From an uncultured bacterium (lineage in GTDB: Bacteria; Myxococcota_A; Bradymonadia; UBA7976; VGTA01), in the NCBI GenBank assembly GCA_943788935.1, contig CALSSE010000015.1, positions 62,001-126,000 of the forward strand: 64,000 bases of DNA. Direction: 5' to 3'. This document shows, piece after piece, positions 1 to 8,688 of the stretch. Under the pieces are notes generated by a model. It saw only the letters and a list, made by a program, of their open reading frames with translations, ran no database searches and was not told the DNA's origin. The first letter of the stretch is position 1. Each line of letters starts with the position of its first letter. The position numbers and the translations under genes were made by a program.

Positions 1-8
1 GTCTCACC

Positions 9-1091
9 ATGATAAAAACCCTCACAGATCAATGTTCTCCTAATCATCCCCTCATCTTAGCGCCTCTGAAATGTGAGTTATGGCGCGGTTCAGTTCTCGA
101 GAGCACCCATGAGGTGCATGCAGCGCTAGTGAACACCACTGGTGAGCTGCTCGCCTACGCAGGAGACCCTCAACTGACAACGACCGCTCGCTCTTCTCTA
201 AAACCCTTTCAACTATTGCCTACCCTCCGCTTAGGTGGAGAAGAGCGATTTGGTCTCCTACCCTCTGATATCGCTCTGATGTGTGCCTCTCATAATGGAG
301 AGCCTCTGCATGTACAGCACTGTGAACAGCTTTTAAAGAAGTTAGGGTATGAACCTAGCGCGCTAGAGTGTGGTTCACATTTTCCCTACAGTCAAGCAGC
401 CGCTCATGACCTGATTCGCGCTGGTTTACCCCCTCAAGCCATCCATAATAATTGCAGTGGTAAACACTGCGGTATGCTAGCTCTCAGCGCTTTACTGAAC
501 GCTGAAGGTAGTTATTTAGAGCCAACTCATCCAACACAGCGAACAATCTTTGAAGGTCTTGAGCGCCTCTTAGGTGTAAAGAATAGAACATGGCAGATCG
601 GAGTAGATGGTTGCTCTTTACCTACCCCTGCGATCTCCTTGCATGAATTCGCAGAGCTCTTCGCCTATCTTGCGGCGGGGAGCTCGCCACATGATCCCAC
701 CTCAACAGCGTCGCTCTCTCGTATCTTCGAGGCGATGAGCGCTCACCCTGATCTGGTCGCGGGAGCTGATCGCTTTGACACCGCGTTTATGACGCATGCC
801 CAAGGACGCGCGGTCTGTAAAGTGGGAGGAGAGGCGATTCGTGGCTTCGCGATTCGTGATGTTACAGGGCGAGCGCTCGGCCTAACGCTTAAGGTGACAG
901 ATGGAGCGATGCGCGCTCTTCACCCTGCCTGCCTCGCTCTCTTAGCGAAACTAGAGCTCATAGATCAGCCACAAGACCTCTATAAATCCACAGTCGATTC
1001 AAGTCTGAATCCATTCTGGCGTGGAAAAGAGCAGAGCTGGGCAGGACGTGAAGCGACCGAGATTCGAGTTCAGATCCATCATCGAATATGA
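9..1091 (+). CDS. L-asparaginase, type II/V family (PF06089)
   Basis: Predicted to hydrolyse L-asparagine to aspartate and ammonia in the cytoplasm. The 360-residue product matches the full length of the asparaginase family typified by the Rhizobium etli enzyme, unrelated to E. coli AnsA/AnsB. Visible motifs are RSSLKP (S62 and K65, the Ser-x-x-Lys pair thought catalytic), SHNGE at 94-98, NCSGKH at 148-153 (C149, K152) and DGCS with C201; C149 and C201 correspond by spacing to metal-binding cysteines of the R. etli enzyme. There is no signal peptide. The ATG at 9 has only eight bases before it and the frame is open to the window edge, so a longer start outside the window is possible. It converges on the C39-like gene with a five-base gap. 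Confidence 0.9.
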   Translation: MIKTLTDQCSPNHPLILAPLKCELWRGSVLESTHEVHAALVNTTGELLAYAGDPQLTTTARSSLKPFQLLPTLRLGGEERFGLLPSDIALMCASHNGEPLHVQHCEQLLKKLGYEPSALECGSHFPYSQAAAHDLIRAGLPPQAIHNNCSGKHCGMLALSALLNAEGSYLEPTHPTQRTIFEGLERLLGVKNRTWQIGVDGCSLPTPAISLHEFAELFAYLAAGSSPHDPTSTASLSRIFEAMSAHPDLVAGADRFDTAFMTHAQGRAVCKVGGEAIRGFAIRDVTGRALGLTLKVTDGAMRALHPACLALLAKLELIDQPQDLYKSTVDSSLNPFWRGKEQSWAGREATEIRVQIHHRI

Positions 1092-1096
1092 CTCTA

Positions 1097-1924
1097 TCAC
1101 AGCGAGTGATGAACTTGAGCCTCCTGCTCTCCCCAAGCCATGACCCGTATGATACTCTCAAATACGTTGATCGGACTGCGAAAAAAGCGACCGAGTTCAC
1201 TGCGCGTCATTAACACAGCTCCATCTCTATGCATCGGATCACAAACGATAAATTGTTCAGGGGACGTCGAGGCAAAGATCGCGATAAAATGGGGGATCGC
1301 TCCAGTGTTGGTCTCGCCATACCGACTTGAAAATAGATGTCGCCAACTCTCGGTAATATACCCATGGGCGATGACAGCTCGATTGGTCTCAAGATGCTCA
1401 TTGAGCTCAGCCCAAGAAGATCCGAAGATCGGGCGTGCTCCACCAGAAATCATACCCTGAGCCACTGATGGCGAACCTGCCATGGTCTCAAAAAACACTG
1501 GCTGAGTGTCATCATCTACCGCAACGATACCATCCCTAGTGTATAAAGTCGCCTCTTCCGACAAGGTCGTGGGATCAATATCCGGATAACTCATATACAT
1601 CATCGCTCGCGCATGGTCGATCGCTACTTCGGGCATAAGATTCGATGATTCCTCCTCTCGTAGGCTCATCAACATCGCTAGGCTAGCAGGTCCACAATTG
1701 TTTGAATCCGTATCGTTTTCAAGTCCGTCAGGGTTGAAACGCTGATCAAAAATTTGGGTCAGGAAGAACTGATTGGCCCATTCAATATCGCTCAGCTCAC
1801 TCCGATCCGCCTTGGTAAACGTCCGCGTCGTATGTTCTTGGATAGTAGAACTAGCGCTCATATTAGAGCAGGCATATATCTGTGTATTGAGGATAAGAAT
1901 AACGATAATAGATCTATAATTCAG
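1097..1924 (-). CDS. C39-like papain-fold peptidase, probable lipoprotein with CTG start
   Basis: Putative cysteine peptidase of the C39_2 type. The catalytic Cys lies in NNCGPAS, 56 residues after the first ATG (1861). The His is in IPHFIAIF and the Asp in VCDPMHRDG, the usual C39 order. The ATG-started protein has no export signal, but the frame is open 24 codons further upstream and encodes a basic residue, a run of I/V/L and the lipobox IYAC directly before it. A CTG at 1922-1924 preceded by GAGAG with a six-base gap would start a 275-residue lipoprotein with Cys19 as lipid anchor; no ATG, GTG or TTG is available there. I chose that start; a conventional caller would give 1097-1861. Function as an exported peptidase is inferred. 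Confidence 0.75.
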   Translation of the reverse strand: MNYRSIIVILILNTQIYACSNMSASSTIQEHTTRTFTKADRSELSDIEWANQFFLTQIFDQRFNPDGLENDTDSNNCGPASLAMLMSLREEESSNLMPEVAIDHARAMMYMSYPDIDPTTLSEEATLYTRDGIVAVDDDTQPVFFETMAGSPSVAQGMISGGARPIFGSSWAELNEHLETNRAVIAHGYITESWRHLFSSRYGETNTGAIPHFIAIFASTSPEQFIVCDPMHRDGAVLMTRSELGRFFRSPINVFESIIRVMAWGEQEAQVHHSL

Positions 1925-2226
1925 GGTGATCTCTCAACTCGCTCAACACACTTCATCTAAGCATATATGGCTAATGGTTAGAGTGAGTTGGTAATAAGAA
2001 ATTCAGCTTACACAGCTTAGGCAGAAAGATAAAGTAACCGTTGTTAAATCTACTATAATGATCACCTTTAACAATATGCGCTCGTTCAATAATATTAATG
2101 AGATACAAGTGATTGCCTTCTCCTTTACTATCATAAAGTAGGACTTGTAGATACGATGCCTAGCGATTAGAGTTAAATAAACTACTTAAACAGACATGTT
2201 AATTCACTCCAAAAGAGAGGTCACTT
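1925..2226. other. AT-rich divergent intergenic region
   Basis: Non-coding stretch between the C39-like gene (leftward) and the Kazal lipoprotein gene (rightward), so both promoters should lie here. A TATAAT hexamer occurs at 2054-2059, but I see no convincing -35 box 16-18 bases upstream of it. AGAGAGG just before the GTG at 2227 is the ribosome-binding site of the rightward gene, and GAGAG at 1931-1935 serves the leftward one. Nothing else is recognisable. Confidence 0.5.
1931..1935 (-). promoter_or_regulatory. Shine-Dalgarno GAGAG supporting a CTG start
   Basis: On the minus strand GAGAG is followed by six bases and then CTG (1924-1922). It is the only reasonable initiation signal that would add the lipoprotein signal peptide to the C39-like peptidase. 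Confidence 0.45.
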
Positions 2227-5040
2227 GTGAAAAATCATCACATAAAGCGTATAAACTATTTTTTAATGGGGCTAGTAATTGCCTTAAATGGCTGTGAAAT
2301 AGATAGTGAGTCGCTTATAGACAGAGATGGTCAAGAGGGAGGGGCCATTGGAGGGACAATGGTCAATGTGTCAGCGGGCGCGTCTGTGGCTGGTGAGTCT
2401 GTGGCTGGTGAGTCTGTGGCGGGCGCGTCTGTGGCGGGTGAGTCTGTGGCTGGTGAGTCTGTGGCGGGCGCGTCTGTGGCTGGTGAGTCTGTGGCGGGTG
2501 AGTCTGTAGCGGGTGAGTCTGTGGCGGGTGAGTCTGTGGCGGGCGAGTCTGTAGCGGGCGAGTCTGTAGCGGGCGAGTCTGTGGCGGGCGAGTCTGTGGC
2601 GGGCGAGTCTGTGGCGGGCGAGTCTGTGGCGGGTGAGTCTGTGGCGGGTGAGTCTGTGGCGGGTGAGTCTGTGGCGGGTGAGATGAATAATGAGTGTATC
2701 TGTGCAGCGGTATATGAACCGGTATGTAGCGTTAATGGCGAGACGTATTCCAACCGATGTGAAGCTCGTTGTGATCGAGCTGAGATCGACTATCTTGGTC
2801 CTTGTGAGGTCGTTTGCCCTGAGGTCCGCTGCAATAACCCATGTGACTTTGGCTATGAGGTGGATGATCTAGGCTGTGATACTTGTGATTGCCGACCCGC
2901 ACCAGAGTGCTCTGACGATCGAATGTGTGAGCGAGTTGGCTCTATAGAGTGTGATCAAAGATGCGTGGAGGGTACCTGTATGGTTCAATGTGGACCCGAG
3001 TGCGATGATCGTAATTTATGTCCCGATGATCTCACATGTGTTGAAGGGCGCTGTGTCAGCGAGGGCTGTAATTGTCCTCGCTTGTGGGCACCGGTGTGCG
3101 GCGTCGACGGGATCACCTATGCTAATACCTGTCAGGCTCAATGCGTGAATGTGGCGATCGAGTCTCGAGGAGAGTGTGGGTCATGTGAACCTGTGATCTG
3201 TGACCTTTTCTGTGAGAATGGCTTCGCTCAAGATGATGAGGGCTGTGACACTTGCGAATGCCGCCAAGCACCTCCTGAATGCAGCGCGAATGATCAATGT
3301 CCTCAACCCAATGTACCCAATTGTGAAGCGCGCTGTGATCAAGGTCGATGTGGCGTAACCTGTGGAGATGAGTGCCGAGGAGACCGTGAGTGTGACCGTG
3401 GGTTCAGATGTATCGAGGAACGCTGTGAACCTACCGATTTCTGCCTCTGCCCTGATGTTTATGATCCCGTCTGTGGCGCCGATGGCAGAATCTACAGTAA
3501 TGCCTGTCAAGCGCGTTGCGCTCGTGTAGAGCTCGCTGAAGATGACTTTTGTCGTCAATGTGAACCAGTGCTTTGCGATCTCGCCTGCCCTCAAGGATTT
3601 GCCCGTGATGACAGCGGATGCGAAATCTGTGTATGCGTCGAAGCGCCGGAATGCCTCGATCAAACCATGTGTCCACAATCTGATGTTGAAGGCTGTGAAG
3701 CAGAGTGCTTAGGAGGCAACTGTGTGGTGAGATGCCTAGATGAATGCGGTGTAGACAGAGCCTGCCGAGATGGCCATATCTGCGAGATGGGACGTTGTAT
3801 ACCTTCGGTACCCGATGAGTGTTTTTGTCCAGAAGTTTTTGAACCGGTCTGTGGGATTGATGGTCGAACTTACAGCAATGCCTGCTTCGCTAGATGCGAC
3901 AGAGTCGCTGTAGACTACTTAGGGAGCTGTGTGGCCTGTGAGCCGGTTGGGTGTACCCTCTTCTGTGAGAATGGTTTCCAACGTGATGAACGTGGATGCG
4001 ATCTATGTATATGTAATGAGGATGCTCAGTGCCAAGGTGATGACCAATGCCCACTCGCTCCTGCTGATTGTCAATCTACGTGTACCAACGGTCAATGTCT
4101 CACTCTCTGTGGAGAGCCCTGCGACGTAGATCAAGAGTGTCGAGATGGCTCAGTTTGTCGGCGTGGCTTGTGTGTACCTAACGATGAGTGCCTCTGTCCT
4201 ACGATCTATGATCCCGTTTGTGGGGCTGACGGACAGACATACAGTAACAGCTGTCAAGCTCGATGCGCACGAGAAGAGGTGCTCCATGATGGAGAATGTC
4301 GTACATGTCACCCTCTTTCTTGTGATTTAGCTTGCCCACAAGGATTTTTACAAGATGATCAAGGCTGCGACCTCTGTCGTTGTGCAGAGGTCCCCGAATG
4401 TCGAACATCAGAGGACTGCTCCGATAGGGTTGACCCAAGGTGTGAGGCCAGCTGTGTAGACAGTCAATGTCAAGTTCGTTGTGGGGATGAATGTGGAGCC
4501 AACGAAGACTGTCCATGGGGCGAAGTGTGTAGAGATGGTCGATGTCATATCTCTGAGGAGTGCTCTTGCCCTCGCATTTATGACCCAGTTTGTGGCGTGG
4601 ATGGTCGAACCTATCCTAACGCTTGTGAGGCTCGATGTGCTCACACCCCAATCGGAGCTCAAGGTGAGTGTGAGTCATCTTGTGAGCCAGTCTTATGTGA
4701 GATCGCTTGTGAATATGGGTTCGCTAGAGATGACAATGGCTGTGAGGTGTGTCGATGCCAAGAGGCGCCTCTATGTAGAAACTCTGAAGAGTGTAGACAA
4801 CCTGAAGAGCCAGATTGTCAGGCTTTCTGTCGACGAGGCGCTTGTATCACTGAATGCGTCGTCAATGAATGCCCTGATCTAGGCAGATACTGTGTAGATA
4901 TCTGTGCAGGCTCATCGCCTCCCGAGATACCACCAGGATGTCCTGTCCCTCTCTGTATCTGTGAGTGTACAGGGGACGAAGACTGTGAACAAAACATGCG
5001 ATGTGAACGTGGGGAATGTATCTCTGGCGAGTTACCCTAA
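2227..5040 (+). CDS. Lipoprotein with six Kazal / antistasin-like / Cys-rich tri-modules
   Basis: Surface lipoprotein predicted to inhibit serine proteases. GTG start at 2227 with AGAGAGG upstream; signal ending LNGC (Cys23). Residues 54-153 are twenty VAGES/VAGAS pentapeptides. From about residue 155 a unit of about 120 residues repeats six times: a Kazal domain (C-x-C-x6-8-C, [VI]DGxTYxNxC-like core), an antistasin-like segment (CD..C..GF..DD.GCD.C.C) and a further Cys-rich segment ending C..G.C. The Kazal P1 positions, two residues after the second Cys, read A, R, D, E, T, R, so at least two modules look trypsin-like. After the sixth unit comes an extra Cys-rich tail. Module assignment is by eye; inhibition itself is inferred. 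Transcribed alone, divergent from the C39-like gene. Confidence 0.85.
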   Translation: MKNHHIKRINYFLMGLVIALNGCEIDSESLIDRDGQEGGAIGGTMVNVSAGASVAGESVAGESVAGASVAGESVAGESVAGASVAGESVAGESVAGESVAGESVAGESVAGESVAGESVAGESVAGESVAGESVAGESVAGESVAGESVAGEMNNECICAAVYEPVCSVNGETYSNRCEARCDRAEIDYLGPCEVVCPEVRCNNPCDFGYEVDDLGCDTCDCRPAPECSDDRMCERVGSIECDQRCVEGTCMVQCGPECDDRNLCPDDLTCVEGRCVSEGCNCPRLWAPVCGVDGITYANTCQAQCVNVAIESRGECGSCEPVICDLFCENGFAQDDEGCDTCECRQAPPECSANDQCPQPNVPNCEARCDQGRCGVTCGDECRGDRECDRGFRCIEERCEPTDFCLCPDVYDPVCGADGRIYSNACQARCARVELAEDDFCRQCEPVLCDLACPQGFARDDSGCEICVCVEAPECLDQTMCPQSDVEGCEAECLGGNCVVRCLDECGVDRACRDGHICEMGRCIPSVPDECFCPEVFEPVCGIDGRTYSNACFARCDRVAVDYLGSCVACEPVGCTLFCENGFQRDERGCDLCICNEDAQCQGDDQCPLAPADCQSTCTNGQCLTLCGEPCDVDQECRDGSVCRRGLCVPNDECLCPTIYDPVCGADGQTYSNSCQARCAREEVLHDGECRTCHPLSCDLACPQGFLQDDQGCDLCRCAEVPECRTSEDCSDRVDPRCEASCVDSQCQVRCGDECGANEDCPWGEVCRDGRCHISEECSCPRIYDPVCGVDGRTYPNACEARCAHTPIGAQGECESSCEPVLCEIACEYGFARDDNGCEVCRCQEAPLCRNSEECRQPEEPDCQAFCRRGACITECVVNECPDLGRYCVDICAGSSPPEIPPGCPVPLCICECTGDEDCEQNMRCERGECISGELP
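2386..2685 (+). repeat. 20-copy 15-bp in-frame array encoding VAGES/VAGAS
   Basis: Unit GTGGC[TG]GG[TC]GAGTCT (V-A-G-E-S), with copies 3 and 6 GCG instead of GAG-type (VAGAS) and a last copy ending ATG. Differences are mostly synonymous third positions. It forms the linker between the lipid anchor and the inhibitor modules. Confidence 0.95.
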
Positions 5041-5176
5041 ACGAGTGCATGAGGAGGGAGAGAGCTCATCTATAGATGAGATAAGCCTACACTCAAGATC
5101 AAGATCATCATCACTAGCATTGAGGTCAGTCTAGTCTAGTCTAGTTCTTAATGAGGACAAACGACACTTGGTTGAT

Positions 5177-6622
5177 TTAGAGACCCTCTGGTGAGTGGAG
5201 TGGGATCTCTACTCTGAAGGTGCTCCCCACGTTGAGCGTACTCGAGAAGCTGAAGTGAGCATGGAGCTTTTCACAGAGAGTTAAAACCGCAGTGAGCCCT
5301 AGCCCGTAGCCACCTTGTGAGCGTCGTGTAGTCTCATAAGGCTTTAAGAGCTTTTTTTGCAACTCTGGTGAGATCCCCTCACCCGAATCTTCAACCTCAA
5401 TGATCACACAAGGCACATGAGCATCAATGTTCAGCGAGGATGCTCGCTGAACATTTTGAGGAGTAGGCATGCTCTCAGAGGAGGAAAGATAGAGTCTTAC
5501 AATGATATGATCGTGTTGTGGATCACGCCCTGTCGACTCAATCGCTTGCCGTGCGTTTACACAAAGATTCATGAGGATCCGCTCCAACCACAGCGCTTTG
5601 CCTAGGATCACAGATGTCGAGTGGTCCGAGGGGAGTTCTAACGTGAGAGGGACTGGCGCGCTGCTTCTTTTAAGTGTCTGCGCCAGCTGTGACAACAGAG
5701 AGCAGAGGTTAAGCGGCTCAAGCGCAGGACTACTATCTACATTGAGGTCAAGTAGACTGAGGACAAGCCGCTTACCACTCGCACAGACCTCAAGCCCATC
5801 TTCGATTAGCTCTGCATCTTCTTGATCAAGCCTTTGTACTTGTGACTGGATTAAGTCGAGCGTACCTTGAAGTACCATCAAAATGTTTTTGAGGTCATGA
5901 GTGACAAGTTGAGCCATCTCACCGAGCGCGCTCAACATACGAGATTGGTTCAGTTGGGCTTGCATTTCTTGTAGCCGTGTTAGATCAGCGATTTGTGCGA
6001 GAACCATTTCTGGCGCTCCCGTGTGGTCATGGAGCATTGAAATACTTAAGAGCCCTACCCGCTCCATCCCTGATTTGGTGAGATAACGTTTCTGCATTTG
6101 AAAGCTCCCCCCACCGCGTGTCAGCACCTCATTTCCACGTGTAATCTCTGACTCACGATCTTCGAAGACGCTGACTTCGCTTACGACCATCCCGATGAGC
6201 TCCTCAGGCGTATACTCAATGAAGTCTGAGAAGGCTTGATTGACGTGAACGATTCGGCCTCCAAGGTCAGAGAGTGCTGTGGGGATGGGAGCATGATCTA
6301 CGAGCTCATAATAGGGAGGACGCTCTTCGCGTTTGGTCGCATGTTCAGCATGAGCACTCCACACTAACTCTTTGATAAAAAATCGCAGCTGCTTCGGAAT
6401 GGCGACCTCGCTCACCTTAACATAGGCGCTCGTCTCAACCTCTCCATGTTCAAGGCGTGATAAAAGCTCAAGCGCACCTAAGGATTCCCACTGGTCTCCT
6501 CGCTGAAGAAACCAACGAAGCTCAGGTATTGGAGCATCAACAGTAGGAGTTGAAGTGATGAGTGATTCTTTATCAGGAGATTGAGTCGAGGGGGACGTCT
6601 GATTTGTTCTTGAAGTACTCAC
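5177..6622 (-). CDS. Orphan PAS-domain sensor histidine kinase
   Basis: Soluble sensor kinase of 481 residues with no membrane segment. The N-terminal part (about 34-90, WFLQRGDQW and later aromatic residues) resembles a GYF_2-type domain, though this is weak. A PAS domain spans roughly 108-215. The dimerisation/phosphoacceptor helix carries H242 in THDLKN, followed by a HATPase domain with an N box (NLCVNARQAI), G1 box (VEDSGEGI) and G2 region (GGYGLGLTA). Start is GTG at 6622 behind GGGGGGAGAGGA. No response regulator is adjacent, so its partner is elsewhere. Signal and output are unknown. Confidence 0.88.
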   Translation of the reverse strand: MSTSRTNQTSPSTQSPDKESLITSTPTVDAPIPELRWFLQRGDQWESLGALELLSRLEHGEVETSAYVKVSEVAIPKQLRFFIKELVWSAHAEHATKREERPPYYELVDHAPIPTALSDLGGRIVHVNQAFSDFIEYTPEELIGMVVSEVSVFEDRESEITRGNEVLTRGGGSFQMQKRYLTKSGMERVGLLSISMLHDHTGAPEMVLAQIADLTRLQEMQAQLNQSRMLSALGEMAQLVTHDLKNILMVLQGTLDLIQSQVQRLDQEDAELIEDGLEVCASGKRLVLSLLDLNVDSSPALEPLNLCSLLSQLAQTLKRSSAPVPLTLELPSDHSTSVILGKALWLERILMNLCVNARQAIESTGRDPQHDHIIVRLYLSSSESMPTPQNVQRASSLNIDAHVPCVIIEVEDSGEGISPELQKKLLKPYETTRRSQGGYGLGLTAVLTLCEKLHAHFSFSSTLNVGSTFRVEIPLHSPEGL

Positions 6623-7029
6623 TCCTCTCCCCCCTCTTTTATAAATGCGCGAAACTAGAAAATACGCTATGTGAACAAGGGTCGAAAGTAAAGTTAAAGG
6701 TTAAGGTAGCAAGCTGGAATAGATTGATAAGTTAGTTATTAAATAGGCTGTGGATGGGAGTTCTAATTTGTCTATTGTATTAGATAAGAGACAGGTGTTC
6801 ATCTATAATTTGTTTATGAATATGTTTTTTATATAAATAAAAAAATGAAAGCTATAATTTGTCTATTGTTTAAATGTTAATTTATGTTTTATAGGCCATG
6901 TGGATATCGACTATTTTTAAGAGAGTGTCGAGTTGTGATGAATCCATTGTTTGTTTGTATTTTAAACTCATGGCATAAGAATAGGCTCTCTTACTTAAGA
7001 AGAGTCAATAAATATAGAGAGGAAGAGGT
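6623..7029. other. AT-rich intergenic region with three related direct repeats
   Basis: A 407-base non-coding gap between the histidine kinase (leftward) and the flippase (rightward), visibly richer in A/T than its flanks from about 6700 to 6960. It holds three copies of TAATTTGTCTATTGT or a close variant (see the repeat entry). TATAAT occurs at 6804-6809 and 6853-6858 without matching -35 boxes. A 69-codon reading frame from 6884 has no ribosome-binding site or family resemblance and is not called. Confidence 0.5.
6764..6869 (+). repeat. Three dispersed direct repeats TAATTTGTcTATtgt
   Basis: Copies at 6764-6778 and 6855-6869 are identical over 15 bases; a third at 6806-6817 reads TAATTTGTTTAT. 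Copies 2 and 3 also share CTATAATTTGT. They could be regulator-binding sites for the flippase or the kinase gene. Confidence 0.55.
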
Positions 7030-8484
7030 ATGTCACTGGCCAAACATTTTATCACGCTCCTCTCTGGGAGACTCGCCTCACAAGTCATATTAGTTGTGAG
7101 CACTCCCATACTCACCCGCCTCTACGCACCTGAAGATTTTGGACTCGTCTCATTAGTCAATTCTATGACTCAAGTCCCTCTTATCTATTTGATGGGTCGT
7201 CTTGATCAAGCGATCCCTCAGAGTCGTAATGACCATGAAGCCGGTGCACTCGCTACCCTAGCTTTTGGTTTTTCCTTGATCATCACTCTTAGCGCTTTCA
7301 CTTTGACATATCTAGGTCAAGACTGGCTCGATGAGCGATATCATTCAAGTCATCTATCATCGATATTATTGGCGGCTATCTGTATGTTCCTCCTCATATC
7401 GATAAGTAAGATCGGCAAGCAATGGGCTACCTATCGAGAGCAACATGGGGTTACAGCGAGCGCTGATCTGTTGCAGATGTTCTTTCAGAGAGGTTCTCCA
7501 CTAGCTGTCTATGGGGTCCTTGGTGGAGGTCCTTGGTCTCTTTTTTCGGGCTATATATTTGGTACCTTAGTGAGTGGGTTCATCTTTATCACTCGCTTAC
7601 GGAGAGACTTTGTTCAGTGCTTAAATTTTAATACTAAAGAGCTATGGGAGACCCTAAAAGAATATAAGGACTTCCCTCTCTTCTTGGGGGCGACCTCTAT
7701 TGTGATGGTATTGACGTGGAGTCTACTATCTATCTTATTGGCTGACTTCTTTGGCTTGGCAGCGGTGGCTTGGTATGGTCAGGCTTACGCGCTTTTATTT
7801 CTGCCCGTATCGCTCCTTACCCAATCTTCTGCGAATATATTTTATCCTCGACTCGCCCAGGCAAGAGATCATCAAGATAAACTAGACCAGCTGACCAAGA
7901 TGTTGAGTAACCTCTCATTTGACCTTAGTCTTTATCCACTTTTTATCCTCCTACCTATCGCTCCACTTCTATGGGGAGCCCTCTTAGGGAAATCTTTCCA
8001 AATGTCTGGAGAGATCGCTCAATTTCTTATCCCAATGGCCTTCATAAATATGTTATTTTCACCGTTAAGTGTCTCGGTTAATGTTTTTCATAAACAAAAG
8101 ACATTTTTTAAACAGACCTTACTATGCCATAGCTTGTATCTTATCGTGTTTTATATAGGTTGTCTCAGTGATAATATTTTATGGGCTTTTACAGCTTTCA
8201 TGTCCGTGACTATTATCGTTAAAATAGCACAAATTAAATGGTTCCTTTCAATCATGGGGGTCTCCTCGAAGAGTCTTATTTCTGGCTTATTATGGAAATG
8301 CCTATACACTCTTTTTTGGGTGATCGGTCTATATATCTTAAGAGATATTTATGGTCTCTCTCTTCTTTGGCTCATGATCAGCGCAAGCGCTGGTGGGTTA
8401 GGGTGGTTCGCGGTTGTTCTCATGTATAATGAAGAAGCTAAAACCCTACTTAGACAGAGAGGATGGATGAATAGAGGCCAATAA
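7030..8484 (+). CDS. Oligosaccharide/polysaccharide flippase (Wzx-like, MOP superfamily)
   Basis: Inner-membrane protein of 484 residues predicted to flip lipid-linked sugar units for surface polysaccharide. The N-terminus shows the family signature (SGRLASQV, LTRLYAPEDFGLVSL), followed by about a dozen hydrophobic helices distributed along the whole length and separated by short charged loops. The ATG at 7030 follows GAGAGGAAGAGGT. No glycosyltransferases surround it, so it is not in a typical O-antigen cluster and its substrate cannot be guessed. Confidence 0.85.
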   Translation: MSLAKHFITLLSGRLASQVILVVSTPILTRLYAPEDFGLVSLVNSMTQVPLIYLMGRLDQAIPQSRNDHEAGALATLAFGFSLIITLSAFTLTYLGQDWLDERYHSSHLSSILLAAICMFLLISISKIGKQWATYREQHGVTASADLLQMFFQRGSPLAVYGVLGGGPWSLFSGYIFGTLVSGFIFITRLRRDFVQCLNFNTKELWETLKEYKDFPLFLGATSIVMVLTWSLLSILLADFFGLAAVAWYGQAYALLFLPVSLLTQSSANIFYPRLAQARDHQDKLDQLTKMLSNLSFDLSLYPLFILLPIAPLLWGALLGKSFQMSGEIAQFLIPMAFINMLFSPLSVSVNVFHKQKTFFKQTLLCHSLYLIVFYIGCLSDNILWAFTAFMSVTIIVKIAQIKWFLSIMGVSSKSLISGLLWKCLYTLFWVIGLYILRDIYGLSLLWLMISASAGGLGWFAVVLMYNEEAKTLLRQRGWMNRGQ

Positions 8485-8688
8485 GGCATCACTCAGCGGG
8501 TGAATCGTGGACTCTCGATCCATGTGGACACTTTTTCACCACAATAGATCGCGGACACCAGGGATGGTAATCAACATCATTGATTGGGTTGATAAGGCGA
8601 TTGGGTTACAACAAAGAGGAAGATTGAAGATCCTTGAAGTGAGGCTCAATATGATTCCTAGAATCCTTTACATAGGAGAGTTACACTG

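Noticed and set aside
2054..2059. TATAAT as a -10 promoter box
   Set aside because: No -35-like hexamer at the proper distance; in an AT-rich gap such hexamers occur by chance.
2386..2685. Possible CRISPR array
   Set aside because: Units are contiguous with no spacers, and they are in frame within a protein; the same holds for all other arrays here.
2331..2753. Minus-strand reading frame of 140 codons encoding SPATD repeats
   Set aside because: It is the antisense of the VAGES array; arrays with triplet units stay open in several frames. No ribosome-binding site or family match.
6884..7093. 69-codon reading frame before the flippase
   Set aside because: No ribosome-binding site, overlaps the flippase start, and composition is that of the AT-rich gap.
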